Source of the DNA: Candidatus Thiodiazotropha sp. CDECU1
GTDB lineage: Bacteria; Pseudomonadota; Gammaproteobacteria; Chromatiales; Chromatiaceae
Length of the DNA: 64,000 nt
Assembly (NCBI RefSeq): GCF_963455295.1
Contig: NZ_OY734020.1
Location: 1,736,001 to 1,800,000, forward strand
Direction of reading: 5' to 3'
Shown here: positions 55,164 through 64,000 of the stretch, one piece after another
Numbering within the stretch: the first letter of the stretch is position 1
Layout: every line of letters starts with the position of its first letter
The notes under the pieces: generated by a model
Seen by the model: the letters and a program-made list of their open reading frames with translations, nothing else
The model's database searches: none
What the model was told of the DNA's origin: nothing
Position numbers and translations under genes: made by a program

Positions 55164-55420
55164 GTGGATTCCCCCTTGATTGGTACAGGTGGATGGATAT
55201 CCACTCAATTATACAACTCATCTCTCTCCAGAATTAGTTTTTCCATGACTGAAATCTTGCGGTCAATCCAAGAAATGGAATGTACACGGTTATTTTTTTT
55301 AAAATTTGTTAGAATCCGGACGCTAGTTACGGGTAAGCTGGATCGACTATTTGGATTATGGGGATCTGGATAGTCGGATTTCTACGAATTACCCGGTTGA
55401 AGGATAGAAACAGCACAGTC

Positions 55421-56821
55421 ATGATCAAGCTTTTTGGCATCTATATTTCCAAGGCGGTTGTACTGCTTGCTGTGATAGAGATCCTCATCTTTTTTTCATC
55501 GATGTTTGGCGCGATCTTTTTACGCCACAAATTCGGCACCAACTCACTCCCAATCGATAGCGATACCCTGCAAAACCTGCCGACCATCTACGCTGTAATC
55601 ATGTTTTCGTCCATGACGGCATTGGGTCTTTATCAAAAGGGGTCGATGGCCTCCTCATCGGGATTTCTCCTCCGGCTGTTACTGGGGTTTCTGGTCGGTG
55701 GATTGATCATGGCCTTTTTATACTTCAGTCTGCAACTGTTTCCCAACACTGATCGCTCTCTACTCACCCACGGTTTTACCCTGTCGATTCTGGGTATTCT
55801 CATTGCCAGAACCCTGTTCGTCAGGGTTACCTCAGACAAGACACTGAAGCGCCGCGTATTGGTGCTGGGTGTAGGAATCAACGCTGACCGTATTGAAGAA
55901 TCGGTCAAAAGCAAGGATACCGTGGGTATAGTTGTTGTCGGTTATGTCAATTTGGGTGACAGAATTGAGTTGATCGATGAGTCCCGGCAAGTAGTAAAGG
56001 ATCAGACACTGCTTGAAATATCAAACCGTTTTGCGGTTGACGAGATCGTTGTGGCGGTGGATGACAGGCGCAAGAAATTGCCGAACCATGAACTTCTGGA
56101 GTGCAAGATCAGGGGGATTCAAATACTCGATCTATTGACCTTCTTTGAGAAGGAGCTCTCGATTATCAACATCGATCTGCTCTATCCGAGTTGGATGCTA
56201 TACACCGATGGTTATCGTCAGAAGGCACTAAACCGTACTATCAAGAAGACTTTCGATATGACGGTGGGCATTGTGATATTCATTGTTGCCGCTCCGTTAA
56301 TGATACTGGTTGCGTTGGCCAGCCTGATCGAGTCCGGTGGCAGGGATCCTATCCTGTATAGCCAGGTTCGTGTGGGGAAAAATGGAAAATTGTTCAAGGT
56401 ATTTAAATTCAGAAGTATGCGTACCGATGCAGAAGCCGATGGTGTGGCAAGGTGGGCAAGCAAGAATGACGCACGCATTACCAAACTGGGTGGTTTTCTG
56501 CGAAAAACCCGACTCGACGAATTGCCACAGATCTACAATATTTTGAATGGGGATATGAGCCTGGTAGGCCCGCGCCCGGAACGTCCTGAGTTCGTGCTGC
56601 AGCTTTCCAACGATATTCCCTACTATTTGCAGCGCCACTGGGTAAAGCCTGGATTGACAGGTTGGGCACAGTTGCTCTATCCCTATGGTGCTTCGGAAGA
56701 GGATGCCAAGCGCAAGCTGGAGTATGATCTCTACTATGTGAAGAACGCCAGCACCATGCTCGATTTCATCATTCTGTTGCAGACCATCGAAGTGGTATTG
56801 CTAGGCAAGGGTGCGCAATAG
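55421..56821 (+). CDS. Polyprenyl-phosphate sugar transferase (EpsB/WcaJ-like)
   Basis: A 466-residue membrane enzyme that puts the first sugar-phosphate on undecaprenyl phosphate for exopolysaccharide. From ATG 55421 it starts MIKLFGIYISKAVVLLAVIE, as in the PEP-CTERM-associated sugar transferase family (TIGR03013 type). It has four N-terminal membrane segments, a CoA-binding-like domain (RRVLVLGVGINADRIEES), a further segment near 285-310 and the catalytic bacterial sugar transferase domain (KVFKFRSMRTDAE, RKTRLDELPQIYNIL, SLVGPRPERPEFV, KPGLTGWAQ). No other capsule genes adjoin it. It converges with aceK. Confidence 0.9.
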   Translation: MIKLFGIYISKAVVLLAVIEILIFFSSMFGAIFLRHKFGTNSLPIDSDTLQNLPTIYAVIMFSSMTALGLYQKGSMASSSGFLLRLLLGFLVGGLIMAFLYFSLQLFPNTDRSLLTHGFTLSILGILIARTLFVRVTSDKTLKRRVLVLGVGINADRIEESVKSKDTVGIVVVGYVNLGDRIELIDESRQVVKDQTLLEISNRFAVDEIVVAVDDRRKKLPNHELLECKIRGIQILDLLTFFEKELSIINIDLLYPSWMLYTDGYRQKALNRTIKKTFDMTVGIVIFIVAAPLMILVALASLIESGGRDPILYSQVRVGKNGKLFKVFKFRSMRTDAEADGVARWASKNDARITKLGGFLRKTRLDELPQIYNILNGDMSLVGPRPERPEFVLQLSNDIPYYLQRHWVKPGLTGWAQLLYPYGASEEDAKRKLEYDLYYVKNASTMLDFIILLQTIEVVLLGKGAQ

Positions 56822-56842
56822 TACGTCAAAACCAGGGCCTGC

Positions 56843-58606
56843 CTATGCCGTACTTGCGATTTTCATGGTTTCTTCCTGCTCCGCTTGGGGGCGCTCGAAG
56901 CGTAGTTTTTGGGAATAGGGAAAAACATCTGCCTGGATCCCCGCCGCAAGATTCTGCTGTGCGTTTTGCCAATAGCGATAGTCAAAAAGTTCCGGATGCA
57001 GTTCCATCAGCATTTTTCGAGTTTGTGCGTCGGTGGTTACGAAGGTGATGAACTCTTCCGGAAAAACATCGTTGGGATTGATGCTATACCAGGGTTCGTC
57101 ACGGTAGAGGTCCAGGGAACTTCTGGGTAGAGGTATCCTGCGGAAGTTAACTTCACTCAGATAACAGACCTCGTCATAGTCATAGAACACGACTTTACCC
57201 TGGCAATTGACACCAAAGTTCTTGAACAACAGGTCACCGGGAAAGATATTCACGCCCATCAATTGCTTTAAAGCCAGTCCCCAATCATCCAGTATCTCTC
57301 TGGTCTTTGCCTGATCCGCATCCTGTAGATAGAGATTGAGTGGCACCATTCGACGCTCGATATAGAGATGTTTGATTACCAGCATGTCACCGTCGTATTC
57401 GAGCTGGGAAGCCACGGTCTCCTGCAGCTCTTTCAGTAGTCCGGGTTCTATGCGATTGATTGGCAGGGCGACATCCATAAAGTCAAGGGTATCCGCCATG
57501 CGCCCAATCCGATCATGTTTTTTAACCTGAAGGTAACGCTCTTTGACCAACTTGTGAGTGACCTCTTTCTGTGGCGGAAAGACGTCTCTGATCACCTTGA
57601 AGACATAGGGAAAAGAGGGGAGTGTAAATACCTGCATGACCAAGCCGGGGGTGCCGGCGGCGGTCACGAACAAATCCTTGCTTTCATCAAGGTGATTCAG
57701 CAGATCTCTATAGAACTCATTCTTGGCCTGTTTATGAAAACCGATGCTGTTGTAGAGTTCGGCCAGGGTGTTGTAGGGCATGATGCTCTGGAGAAATTCC
57801 ACCGTCGCTGTCGGAACCGGCGTCTTTGCCATGAAATAGGCCCGGGCGAAACTGAAAACAGCTTCCACATGGCGCCCCCGGATCAGCAGGGTGTCCACAT
57901 ACAGACCACCCTGTTCGTTGTTGATGAGCGGCAGGATGAAGGGACGGACAGTATCACCATATACCATACGTCCTATGATGTAGGCGGCTTTATTCCGATA
58001 AAAGGGTGATTCCAATAGATCAAAGCGTAAATCTGCCGGAAGCTGATCGAAGCCGGACTGATCAAGCAGGGATTGAGCGACACGGTCACAGTCCCGCTTG
58101 ATATCTTGATAGGGGAGTGAGAAGTAGAAGGCGGAGAGAATATCCCACAGCGTCCCGGTCAATCCCCCTTCAGCCACATGGAAAGACATATACACGCGGT
58201 AACGCTCAGATAACTCCCCACGATTTACCTGGGATTCGATAAAGATCTTGTCGTTGTCATAATACTTGCGTTCGAACAAGCGGCAGAATACGGAATTGTA
58301 AAAGGTTTCTGCCAGCTCTGGTCGGCTATGGGTCTTGAGCATGTTGGCGTAGGTCTGTTTGACCTGTTGCCACAAGCCCTCGTCCAGTTGGTCGATGTCG
58401 AAGTTCGCATTCAGCCTGTTGATGGCTTCCTGCACCCGTAGATCATAGAAACTGATGCGTTTTGCAGAAGCTTCCCGTACTGCCTCCCAATCCGCATGCT
58501 CGAAGCGTTGGCGCGCGGCACTGCTGATCTCCTGAAAAAAGGAGAAGTGTCGTTCGAACCCGGTAAGGATCGATTGGGCGATCTGTCGTGGATGAATTTG
58601 CATCAT
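56843..58606 (-). CDS. aceK: Isocitrate dehydrogenase kinase/phosphatase
   Basis: A 587-residue bifunctional enzyme that phosphorylates isocitrate dehydrogenase to divert isocitrate into the glyoxylate bypass, and reverses this. Family marks are the N-terminal regulatory part (IAQSILTGFERHFSFFQEIS), the ATP site region (APGTPGLVMQVFTLPSFPYV-like TAAGTPGLVMQVFTLPSFPY) and the kinase core (NFGVNCQGKVVFYDYDEVCY). The length matches E. coli AceK (578). It is divergent from aceB rather than downstream of aceA as in E. coli. Confidence 0.95.
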   Translation of the reverse strand: MMQIHPRQIAQSILTGFERHFSFFQEISSAARQRFEHADWEAVREASAKRISFYDLRVQEAINRLNANFDIDQLDEGLWQQVKQTYANMLKTHSRPELAETFYNSVFCRLFERKYYDNDKIFIESQVNRGELSERYRVYMSFHVAEGGLTGTLWDILSAFYFSLPYQDIKRDCDRVAQSLLDQSGFDQLPADLRFDLLESPFYRNKAAYIIGRMVYGDTVRPFILPLINNEQGGLYVDTLLIRGRHVEAVFSFARAYFMAKTPVPTATVEFLQSIMPYNTLAELYNSIGFHKQAKNEFYRDLLNHLDESKDLFVTAAGTPGLVMQVFTLPSFPYVFKVIRDVFPPQKEVTHKLVKERYLQVKKHDRIGRMADTLDFMDVALPINRIEPGLLKELQETVASQLEYDGDMLVIKHLYIERRMVPLNLYLQDADQAKTREILDDWGLALKQLMGVNIFPGDLLFKNFGVNCQGKVVFYDYDEVCYLSEVNFRRIPLPRSSLDLYRDEPWYSINPNDVFPEEFITFVTTDAQTRKMLMELHPELFDYRYWQNAQQNLAAGIQADVFPYSQKLRFERPQAEQEETMKIASTA

Positions 58607-58666
58607 TTTGGTGCGTTTCTTTGGTCTGTGTCATAAAGCTTGAGCTATTTACTAAGGTTTAGCTGA

Positions 58667-58767
58667 TTTTTTTGCACTGCACTATTTTTTTTATCAAACC
58701 TAACTATTGATATTTTTTTGACAATAATCTTGACCTTTTCACTATGCTTTAACGCAGTGCACAAAAA
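58667..58767. promoter_or_regulatory. Paired inverted motifs between aceK and aceB
   Basis: A 14-base motif ending in GCACTGC (58667-58680) is repeated in inverse orientation at 58754-58767 with one mismatch, 73 bases apart, inside the divergent aceK/aceB promoter region. This fits two binding sites of one regulator. A TTGACA (58718-58723) lies between them. Confidence 0.4.
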
Positions 58768-58812
58768 CGGCATGTATCTCAACTTTGGGGCATGACCGAC
58801 AGAAAACGACAT

Positions 58813-58835
58813 CCACGCACACGAAAGGTGCGTGG
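58813..58835 (+). promoter_or_regulatory. Hairpin in the aceB leader
   Basis: CCACGCAC (58813-58820) pairs perfectly with GTGCGTGG (58828-58835) around a 7-base loop, ending 29 bases before the aceB ATG. It probably lies in the 5' untranslated region; no T-run follows. Confidence 0.5.
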
Positions 58836-58864
58836 CAAGAGTGAAGATGAGGAGAGCAAAGATT

Positions 58865-60478
58865 ATGTCCAGTACACCTTCAAGTCTCAGGCAACAGCCG
58901 CATGAGGTACGAATAACCGGGACCATGGGCCCTGGTTTCGAGACCATCCTCTCGGCTGAGGCACTCCATTTCGTTGCCGAGCTTGAGCGCCATTTCGGCA
59001 GCAGGCGACGGGAGTTACTGAAGCTCAGGGAAGAGAGGCAGGCGCGTTTGAATCGTGGTGAGCTACCCGATTTTCTGGAGCGAACCAGCGGAATCAGGCA
59101 GTCCGAGTGGAAGGTCAGGCCGGCGCCGGCAGATCTTCAGGATCGGCGTGTGGAGATCACTGGTCCGGTTGATCGCAAGATGTTGATCAATGCATTGAAC
59201 TCAGGCGCCAAATGTTTCATGGCTGACTTGGAGGATGCCCATGCGCCAACCTGGGAAGCCAGTGTCGAGGGCCAGATAAACCTTAAGCAAGCCGTCAACC
59301 GGACCTTGACCTACACCAGCCCGGAAGGCAAGGCCTATACCCTGAACGATGAGTTGGCGACGCTGATCGTTCGACCCAGGGGCTGGCATCTGGAAGAAAA
59401 ACATGTACTGGTGGATGGACGCCGGCTGTCAGCAGCCTTGTTTGATTTCGGTCTCTATCTGTTTCATAACGCTAAGGCGCTCATCGATCTAGGCACAGGA
59501 CCCTATCTCTATCTGCCAAAGATGGAGAGTCATCTGGAGGCCCAATTGTGGCGGGATGTCTTTTCCTGGAGCGAGAGACAGCTGGACCTGGAACATGGCA
59601 CTATCCGCTGCACAGTGTTGATCGAAACCATTCCCGCGGTATTTGAGATGGATGAGATCCTGTACGAGTTGCGTGACTCCATCTGTGGTCTCAACTGTGG
59701 GCGCTGGGACTATATCTTCAGTTTTATCAAACGTTTTCACGCCCATCCGGAATGCGTGCTTCCCGATCGCAGCCAGGTCAACATGACAGTTCCCTTTTTA
59801 CGTGCCTATTCACAGCTGTTAATCAACACCTGTCACCGACGTGGCGCCCATGCCATGGGCGGCATGGCGGCGCAAATCCCGATCCGTGACGATGCAAAGG
59901 CCGATGCCGAAGCCAAGGAGAAGGTGCGACTGGATAAGGAGCGGGAGGCTGGGGATGGTCATGATGGCACATGGGTAGCCCATCCCGGACTGGTACCCAT
60001 TGCCATGGCCGTTTTCGATAAACATATGCCGGGTCCCAACCAACTCGAGCATATGGTGGATGGATTGAATGTCACCAGCAGCGACCTGCTGATGGTGCCT
60101 GAAGGAGAGATTACCGAAGCGGGTCTGCGCAACAATATCAGCGCGGCACTGCGCTATATGGCTGCCTGGCTGGGTGGACGTGGGGCTGTGCCAATTCACC
60201 ATCTGATGGAGGATGCGGCAACCGCGGAGATTGCCCGCTCACAGATCTGGCAATGGATACGCTACCCCAAGGGGGTGCTCAATGATGGTCGTAAGGTCAC
60301 CTATCAACTATTCGATCGTGCAGTCAGTGATGAACTGGAGCTGATCCGAAATGAGACCGGTGAACTGGCGTATGAGTCAGGGCATTACGATCAGGCGGCA
60401 TCCCTTTTGAGACAGATTGTCGCTGCTGATGAATTTCAGGAGTTCCTGACTCTTCCCGCCTATGAGCAACTCGACTGA
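58865..60478 (+). CDS. aceB: Malate synthase A
   Basis: A 537-residue enzyme condensing glyoxylate and acetyl-CoA to malate. ATG 58865 has GAGGAG upstream and gives a protein the size of E. coli AceB; a GTG 11 codons earlier is unlikely. [40 protein letters not shown] and [20 protein letters not shown] are family signatures that include the catalytic Arg and metal-binding Glu/Asp region. aceA follows 49 bases later, forming the aceBA operon. Confidence 0.96.
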   Translation: MSSTPSSLRQQPHEVRITGTMGPGFETILSAEALHFVAELERHFGSRRRELLKLREERQARLNRGELPDFLERTSGIRQSEWKVRPAPADLQDRRVEITGPVDRKMLINALNSGAKCFMADLEDAHAPTWEASVEGQINLKQAVNRTLTYTSPEGKAYTLNDELATLIVRPRGWHLEEKHVLVDGRRLSAALFDFGLYLFHNAKALIDLGTGPYLYLPKMESHLEAQLWRDVFSWSERQLDLEHGTIRCTVLIETIPAVFEMDEILYELRDSICGLNCGRWDYIFSFIKRFHAHPECVLPDRSQVNMTVPFLRAYSQLLINTCHRRGAHAMGGMAAQIPIRDDAKADAEAKEKVRLDKEREAGDGHDGTWVAHPGLVPIAMAVFDKHMPGPNQLEHMVDGLNVTSSDLLMVPEGEITEAGLRNNISAALRYMAAWLGGRGAVPIHHLMEDAATAEIARSQIWQWIRYPKGVLNDGRKVTYQLFDRAVSDELELIRNETGELAYESGHYDQAASLLRQIVAADEFQEFLTLPAYEQLD

Positions 60479-60527
60479 GTGCCGGGGCACGCATAAAACC
60501 AAACCAAAGATACCACTGGAGAAACAG

Positions 60528-61850
60528 ATGACACGTAGAGAACAGATCGAAGCCCTGGAGAAGGATTGGTCGGAAAACCCCCGCTGGACCGATGTCAAGC
60601 GCGGTTACAGTGCAGAAGACGTGGTACGTCTTCGGGGCTCGGTACAACCCGAGTACACCTATGCCAAGCGCGGTGCTGATAAGCTCTGGAACCTGGTGCG
60701 TGGCGACGCCAAAAAGGGATATGTGAACTGCATGGGTGCGATCACCGGTGGTCAGGCGATGCAGCAGGCCAAGGCCGGCATCGAGGCAATCTATCTCTCC
60801 GGCTGGCAGGTGGCGGCGGATGGCAATACCTCCGAGACCATGTATCCGGATCAATCCCTGTATGCCTACGACTCGGTACCCACCATGGTGCGCCGAATCA
60901 ACAGCGCCTTTAAACGTGCCGATGAGATCCAGTGGTCACGGGATGTGGGTACGGAAGATGAAGGCTATATCGACTACTTCCTGCCCATCGTTGCGGATGC
61001 CGAGGCTGGTTTCGGTGGTGTACTGAATGCCTTCGAACTGATGAAGAATATGATCTCTGCAGGTGCGGCGGGTGTGCACTTCGAGGATCAACTGGCAGCG
61101 GTCAAGAAGTGTGGGCACATGGGGGGCAAGGTATTGGTACCGACCCAGGAGGCGGTACAAAAGCTGATTGCCGCGCGCCTGGCGGCGGATGTGATGGGTG
61201 TGCCTACCCTGGTGTTGGCACGCACCGATTCCGAGGCGGCCAACCTGCTGACCTCCGATGTGGATGCCAATGATCAGCCGTTCCTTACCGGTGAGCGTAC
61301 CAACGAGGGTTTCTACTGTGTAAAGAATGGCTTGGAACAGGCCATATCCCGTGGATTGGCATATGCCCCCTACGCGGATCTGGTGTGGTGCGAGACAGGC
61401 ACCCCGGACCTGGGCTTTGCCCGCGAGTTCGCCCAGGCTGTATTGGCTGAAAATCCCAACAAACTGCTGGCCTACAACTGCTCACCCTCATTCAACTGGA
61501 AAAAGAACCTGGATGACAAGACCATCGCCAAGTTCCAGGATGAACTCTCCGACATGGGTTACAAATACCAGTTCATCACCTTGGCCGGTATCCACAACAT
61601 GTGGTTCAACATGTTCGATCTCGCTTATGAGTATGCCCGCGGTGAGGGTATGAAGCACTATGTTGAAAAGGTTCAGGAGCCGGAATTTGCGGCACGCGAC
61701 AAGGGCTATACCTTTGTCTCACATCAACAAGAGGTGGGTGCCGGTTATTTCGACGATGTAACAACGGTTATCCAGGGTGGTGCTTCGTCGGTTACCGCCT
61801 TGACCGGTTCCACGGAAGAGGAGCAGTTCGACAGCGCGGCTGGAATGTAG
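60528..61850 (+). CDS. aceA: Isocitrate lyase
   Basis: A 440-residue enzyme cleaving isocitrate to glyoxylate and succinate. ATG 60528 follows GGAGA by seven bases and gives [14 protein letters not shown], the family start; the frame extends 22 codons upstream without similarity. The catalytic loop [14 protein letters not shown] is intact, as are the substrate-binding motifs ([35 protein letters not shown]). It works with AceB in the glyoxylate bypass for growth on C2 compounds. Confidence 0.97.
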   Translation: MTRREQIEALEKDWSENPRWTDVKRGYSAEDVVRLRGSVQPEYTYAKRGADKLWNLVRGDAKKGYVNCMGAITGGQAMQQAKAGIEAIYLSGWQVAADGNTSETMYPDQSLYAYDSVPTMVRRINSAFKRADEIQWSRDVGTEDEGYIDYFLPIVADAEAGFGGVLNAFELMKNMISAGAAGVHFEDQLAAVKKCGHMGGKVLVPTQEAVQKLIAARLAADVMGVPTLVLARTDSEAANLLTSDVDANDQPFLTGERTNEGFYCVKNGLEQAISRGLAYAPYADLVWCETGTPDLGFAREFAQAVLAENPNKLLAYNCSPSFNWKKNLDDKTIAKFQDELSDMGYKYQFITLAGIHNMWFNMFDLAYEYARGEGMKHYVEKVQEPEFAARDKGYTFVSHQQEVGAGYFDDVTTVIQGGASSVTALTGSTEEEQFDSAAGM

Positions 61851-61942
61851 GCTCACTTTTCACACGCAGCTGAGTTCGCATCAGCACTCATACCCCTCCG
61901 AGGCTGTGCTGCTGCGTGTGTATTATCATTATCTGCCCTTTG

Positions 61943-61969
61943 GCCGCGCCCTTTGGCGCGGCTTTTTTT
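61943..61969 (+). terminator. Terminator of aceBA
   Basis: GCCGCGCC (61943-61950) pairs with GGCGCGGC (61955-61962) around CTTT, followed by seven T. It lies about 90 bases after aceA. Confidence 0.9.
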
Positions 61970-62097
61970 AACCGCGAGTGGACGCTAAACAGCGCTAATA
62001 TTCGCAAATTGGATATTTGATCCATGAGGTTGAATGGCTACAAGTAACATCAATATATTCGTGTAGATTTGCGGTGATGTGCATTCATTTGCGGCTT
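61970..62097. repeat. Dispersed inverted-repeat element, copy C
   Basis: Left end AACCGCGAGTGGACGC (61970-61985) and right end GCATTCATTTGCGGCTT (62081-62097) are imperfect inverses; the right part (GCGGTGATGTGCATTC) closely matches copy B at 10313-10339. It fills the gap between the aceA terminator and rraA; its right end is 12 bases before the rraA ribosome binding site. Confidence 0.65.
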
Positions 62098-62120
62098 GAA
62101 TATCTAAAGAGGTGAACACC

Positions 62121-62615
62121 ATGTATCAAGAAAAAGCTGGAATGAAGACTGCCGATCTCTACGATCTCCATGAAGAGAAATTGCAGATCTGTAATCCCGG
62201 TTTTCGTCACTATGGAGGGGATAGGGGGTTCCATGGCCCCATCGCAACCCTGAAGTGTTTTGAGGACAACTCGCTGGTGCGTGAAGAATTGGATCAAGCG
62301 GGACAGGGCAGGGTGCTGGTTATAGATGGTGGAGGGTCGTTGCGTTGTGCCATGATGGGTGACATCCTGGCGCAGAAGGCGGTTGACAATGGTTGGGCCG
62401 GTGTCCTGGTGAATGGATGTATCCGCGATGCCGCGGAGATCGGTGAGATGTCGCTCGGGGTCATGGCGTTGGCCACCAATCCCCGCAAAAGTGTGAAGCA
62501 AGGTAAAGGGGATAAAGGTGTGGAAGTCAACTTCAGTGGCGTCACTTTCAGGCCTGGAGAGTGGCTCTACGCCGATGAGGATGGCATCGTGGTGCTTGCC
62601 CGGGCTGCGACTTGA
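62121..62615 (+). CDS. rraA: RraA-family protein (RNase E activity regulator)
   Basis: A 164-residue protein of the RraA fold. ATG 62121 follows GAGGTG (62109-62114); an in-frame GTG is part of that site. [19 protein letters not shown] and [20 protein letters not shown] are the family motifs. E. coli RraA binds RNase E and inhibits mRNA decay; other members of the fold are HMG/CHA aldolases, and Arg/Asp residues of the aldolase site (GCIRD) are present, so either role is possible. Confidence 0.88.
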   Translation: MYQEKAGMKTADLYDLHEEKLQICNPGFRHYGGDRGFHGPIATLKCFEDNSLVREELDQAGQGRVLVIDGGGSLRCAMMGDILAQKAVDNGWAGVLVNGCIRDAAEIGEMSLGVMALATNPRKSVKQGKGDKGVEVNFSGVTFRPGEWLYADEDGIVVLARAAT

Positions 62616-62722
62616 ATGCGGGCTTGGCTCCGCTTACCACTGGATTCTTACCCTATTGATGAAAAGCGGCCGAAATGTCTGTATAAACAATGATTGACAC
62701 AATCTGAACCCGTGGTTTTACG

Positions 62723-63781
62723 ATGCTGTTACTCATTGTCTATGTACTCATAGCCTTAGGCTTTTCATTTCTCTGTTCTATTGCTGAGGCGGTGATTCTC
62801 AGCATCACCCATCCCTATATCTCTGTGATGGATCAGCAGGGTAGCCGTGCCGCACCCATACTGCGAAAGATGAAGCTGGATATTAACGACCCCCTGGCAG
62901 CGATTCTCACCTTGAATACCACGGCGCATACCATAGGTGCCGCGGGAGCCGGGGCCCAGGCGGCGGCGGTATTTGGCAACGCCTATGTGGGTGTTGCATC
63001 AGCCATTCTTACTTTAATGATACTGATTTTTTCAGAGATCATTCCCAAGACACTGGGTGCCAATTATTGGCGTCAACTTGCACCTGTCACTGCCTATACG
63101 CTCAGGTTTCTGATCTGGATACTCTATCCATTCGTGGTGATGTCGGCGCTACTGACGCGACTGCTATCCCGGGAAGGCTCCCATGGCCATTTTCGCAGAG
63201 AGGAGTTTACCGCCATGGCGAAGGCCGGCGAGGAGGAGGGAAAACTCGATCTGCATGAATCATTGATATTGAAGAATCTGTTTCTCCTTAGTGAAACCCG
63301 GGTAACGGATGTAATGACGCCGCGCACAGTTGTGTTTTCACTGGATGAGACGCTCCTGGTCCAGGACTATTTCGATAAACACCACGGCAGCCGATTTTCC
63401 CGTATACCTGTATACAAAGAAAATCGTGATCATGTGACCGGCTTTGTATTGCGCAGCGATCTGCTGCTCTCCCACGCCCGGGGGAATTCTGAAACCCGTC
63501 TGGATGTATATCGTCGTGATATGACGGCACTGCCGGACAACAGCTCTCTACAGACAGCGTTTGAACTGTTCATCGAAAAACGCAACCATATCATGCTGGT
63601 TGTGGATGAGTATGGCAGCATGTCCGGGATAATCACCCTGGAGGATATACTCGAGACTATTCTGGGTATCGAAATCGTCGATGAGGGTGATCGTATTGAC
63701 GATATGCGTAAACTGGCCAGGCGGCTTTGGAGAAAGCGGGCAGACAGGATGGGGCTTGAAGTAGACGATCAGGATGAGTGA
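62723..63781 (+). CDS. CNNM/CorB-type membrane protein with CBS domains
   Basis: A 352-residue inner-membrane protein: a DUF21/CNNM domain with four hydrophobic segments (1-150, containing FSEIIPKTLGANYW and LNTTAHTIGAAGAGAQ) and a pair of CBS domains (about 195-320; VTDVMTPRTVVFSLDE, VVDEYGSMSGIITLEDILE). Relatives transport or sense Mg2+/Co2+. The C-terminal CorC_HlyC domain is missing, so it is a short form. It is transcribed toward an incomplete gene on the other strand. Confidence 0.87.
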   Translation: MLLLIVYVLIALGFSFLCSIAEAVILSITHPYISVMDQQGSRAAPILRKMKLDINDPLAAILTLNTTAHTIGAAGAGAQAAAVFGNAYVGVASAILTLMILIFSEIIPKTLGANYWRQLAPVTAYTLRFLIWILYPFVVMSALLTRLLSREGSHGHFRREEFTAMAKAGEEEGKLDLHESLILKNLFLLSETRVTDVMTPRTVVFSLDETLLVQDYFDKHHGSRFSRIPVYKENRDHVTGFVLRSDLLLSHARGNSETRLDVYRRDMTALPDNSSLQTAFELFIEKRNHIMLVVDEYGSMSGIITLEDILETILGIEIVDEGDRIDDMRKLARRLWRKRADRMGLEVDDQDE

Positions 63782-63829
63782 TTTTATGCTGCACGATCGC
63801 TCATGAAAATTTCATTTGTAAACAATTCG

Positions 63830-64000
63830 TCATTGAACAAGTTGATAACAGGGTGAGTAGTCACCCTGGAGCTTCATTCTGTTCTGCTCGGCAAAAGCGA
63901 TCAATAAGCGATCCATGGCGGTGACGATCTCTGAGTCGCCACGAATGATGAAGGGTCCATTTTTCTCTACAGCACGTATGCCGTCCTCCTTCACATTCCC
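63830..64000 (-). CDS. C-terminal end of an unidentified protein (partial)
   Basis: A minus-strand frame is open from the window edge to TGA at 63832-63830, giving 56 residues (NVKEDGIRAVEKNGPFIIRG, then DSEIVTAMDRLLIAFAEQNR and a short tail). The composition and codon use look real and it converges with the CNNM gene 48 bases away. The start is outside the window and no family could be named. Confidence 0.5.
   Translation of the reverse strand, partial: GNVKEDGIRAVEKNGPFIIRGDSEIVTAMDRLLIAFAEQNRMKLQGDYSPCYQLVQ

Overview
The window comes from a gammaproteobacterial chromosome, most likely a sulfur-oxidising lineage near the Chromatiales or chemosynthetic symbionts. That placement is inferred from a soxXAKL operon with a monoheme SoxA, an Rnf complex, a one-chain pyruvate:ferredoxin oxidoreductase, a full glyoxylate bypass, and housekeeping gene orders (thrS-infC-rpmI-rplT-pheST-ihfA; recA-recX-alaS-lysC-csrA) typical of the class. 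No phage, insertion sequence with a transposase, or CRISPR array is visible.

Layout. 1-1.9 kb: tail of an outer-membrane protein and a zinc/manganese-type ABC binding protein and permease, without an ATPase gene in view. 2-9.8 kb: translation block thrS, infC, rpmI, rplT, pheS, pheT, ihfA and a MerR-type regulator, followed by tRNA-Pro(GGG). 10.4-12.7 kb: soxXAKL on the minus strand. 13-18 kb: a GIY-YIG protein, a broken metallophosphoesterase, an Ap4A phosphorylase-like gene, a cupin, ribE, and a divergent LysR/MFS pair. 18.2-24.3 kb: recA, recX, alaS, lysC, csrA. 24.5-25.1 kb: tRNA-Ser(GCT) followed by three tandem repeats of about 170 bp that carry an inverted tRNA-3'-end-like segment. 25.3-30 kb: AT-richer accessory genes, including a PhnD-like periplasmic protein overlapping a GGDEF/EAL membrane protein. 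30.2-35.1 kb: holC and pepA, divergent from lptF-lptG. 35.1-38.7 kb: a DUF3943 protein and a class III cyclase/lipoprotein pair. 39-52.9 kb: a long minus-strand cluster rnfB, PFOR, rnfC, rnfD, rnfG, rnfE, rnfA, a Cys-rich small membrane protein, ppsA, ppsR. 53.4-56.8 kb: an SLT-like lipoprotein, adk, a tautomerase and a polyprenyl-sugar transferase. 56.8-61.9 kb: aceK divergent from aceB-aceA. 62.1-64 kb: rraA, a CNNM/CBS membrane protein and the end of an unidentified gene.

How it fits together. The main theme is two-carbon and central carbon metabolism linked to energy conservation. AceA and AceB run the glyoxylate bypass and AceK controls the isocitrate branch point. The Rnf/PFOR/PpsA/PpsR cluster would let an ion gradient push electrons from NADH to ferredoxin, carboxylate acetyl-CoA to pyruvate, and convert it to PEP, with PpsR switching PEP synthase. 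Run in the other direction, PFOR and Rnf would oxidise pyruvate and conserve energy. Sox cytochromes provide electrons from thiosulfate.

The most notable small-scale signal is a hairpin just upstream of the thrS ribosome binding site whose loop matches a tRNA-Thr(CGU) anticodon loop, an apparent autoregulatory operator. Dispersed inverted-repeat elements (AACCGCGAATGGACGC type and others) occupy several intergenic gaps.
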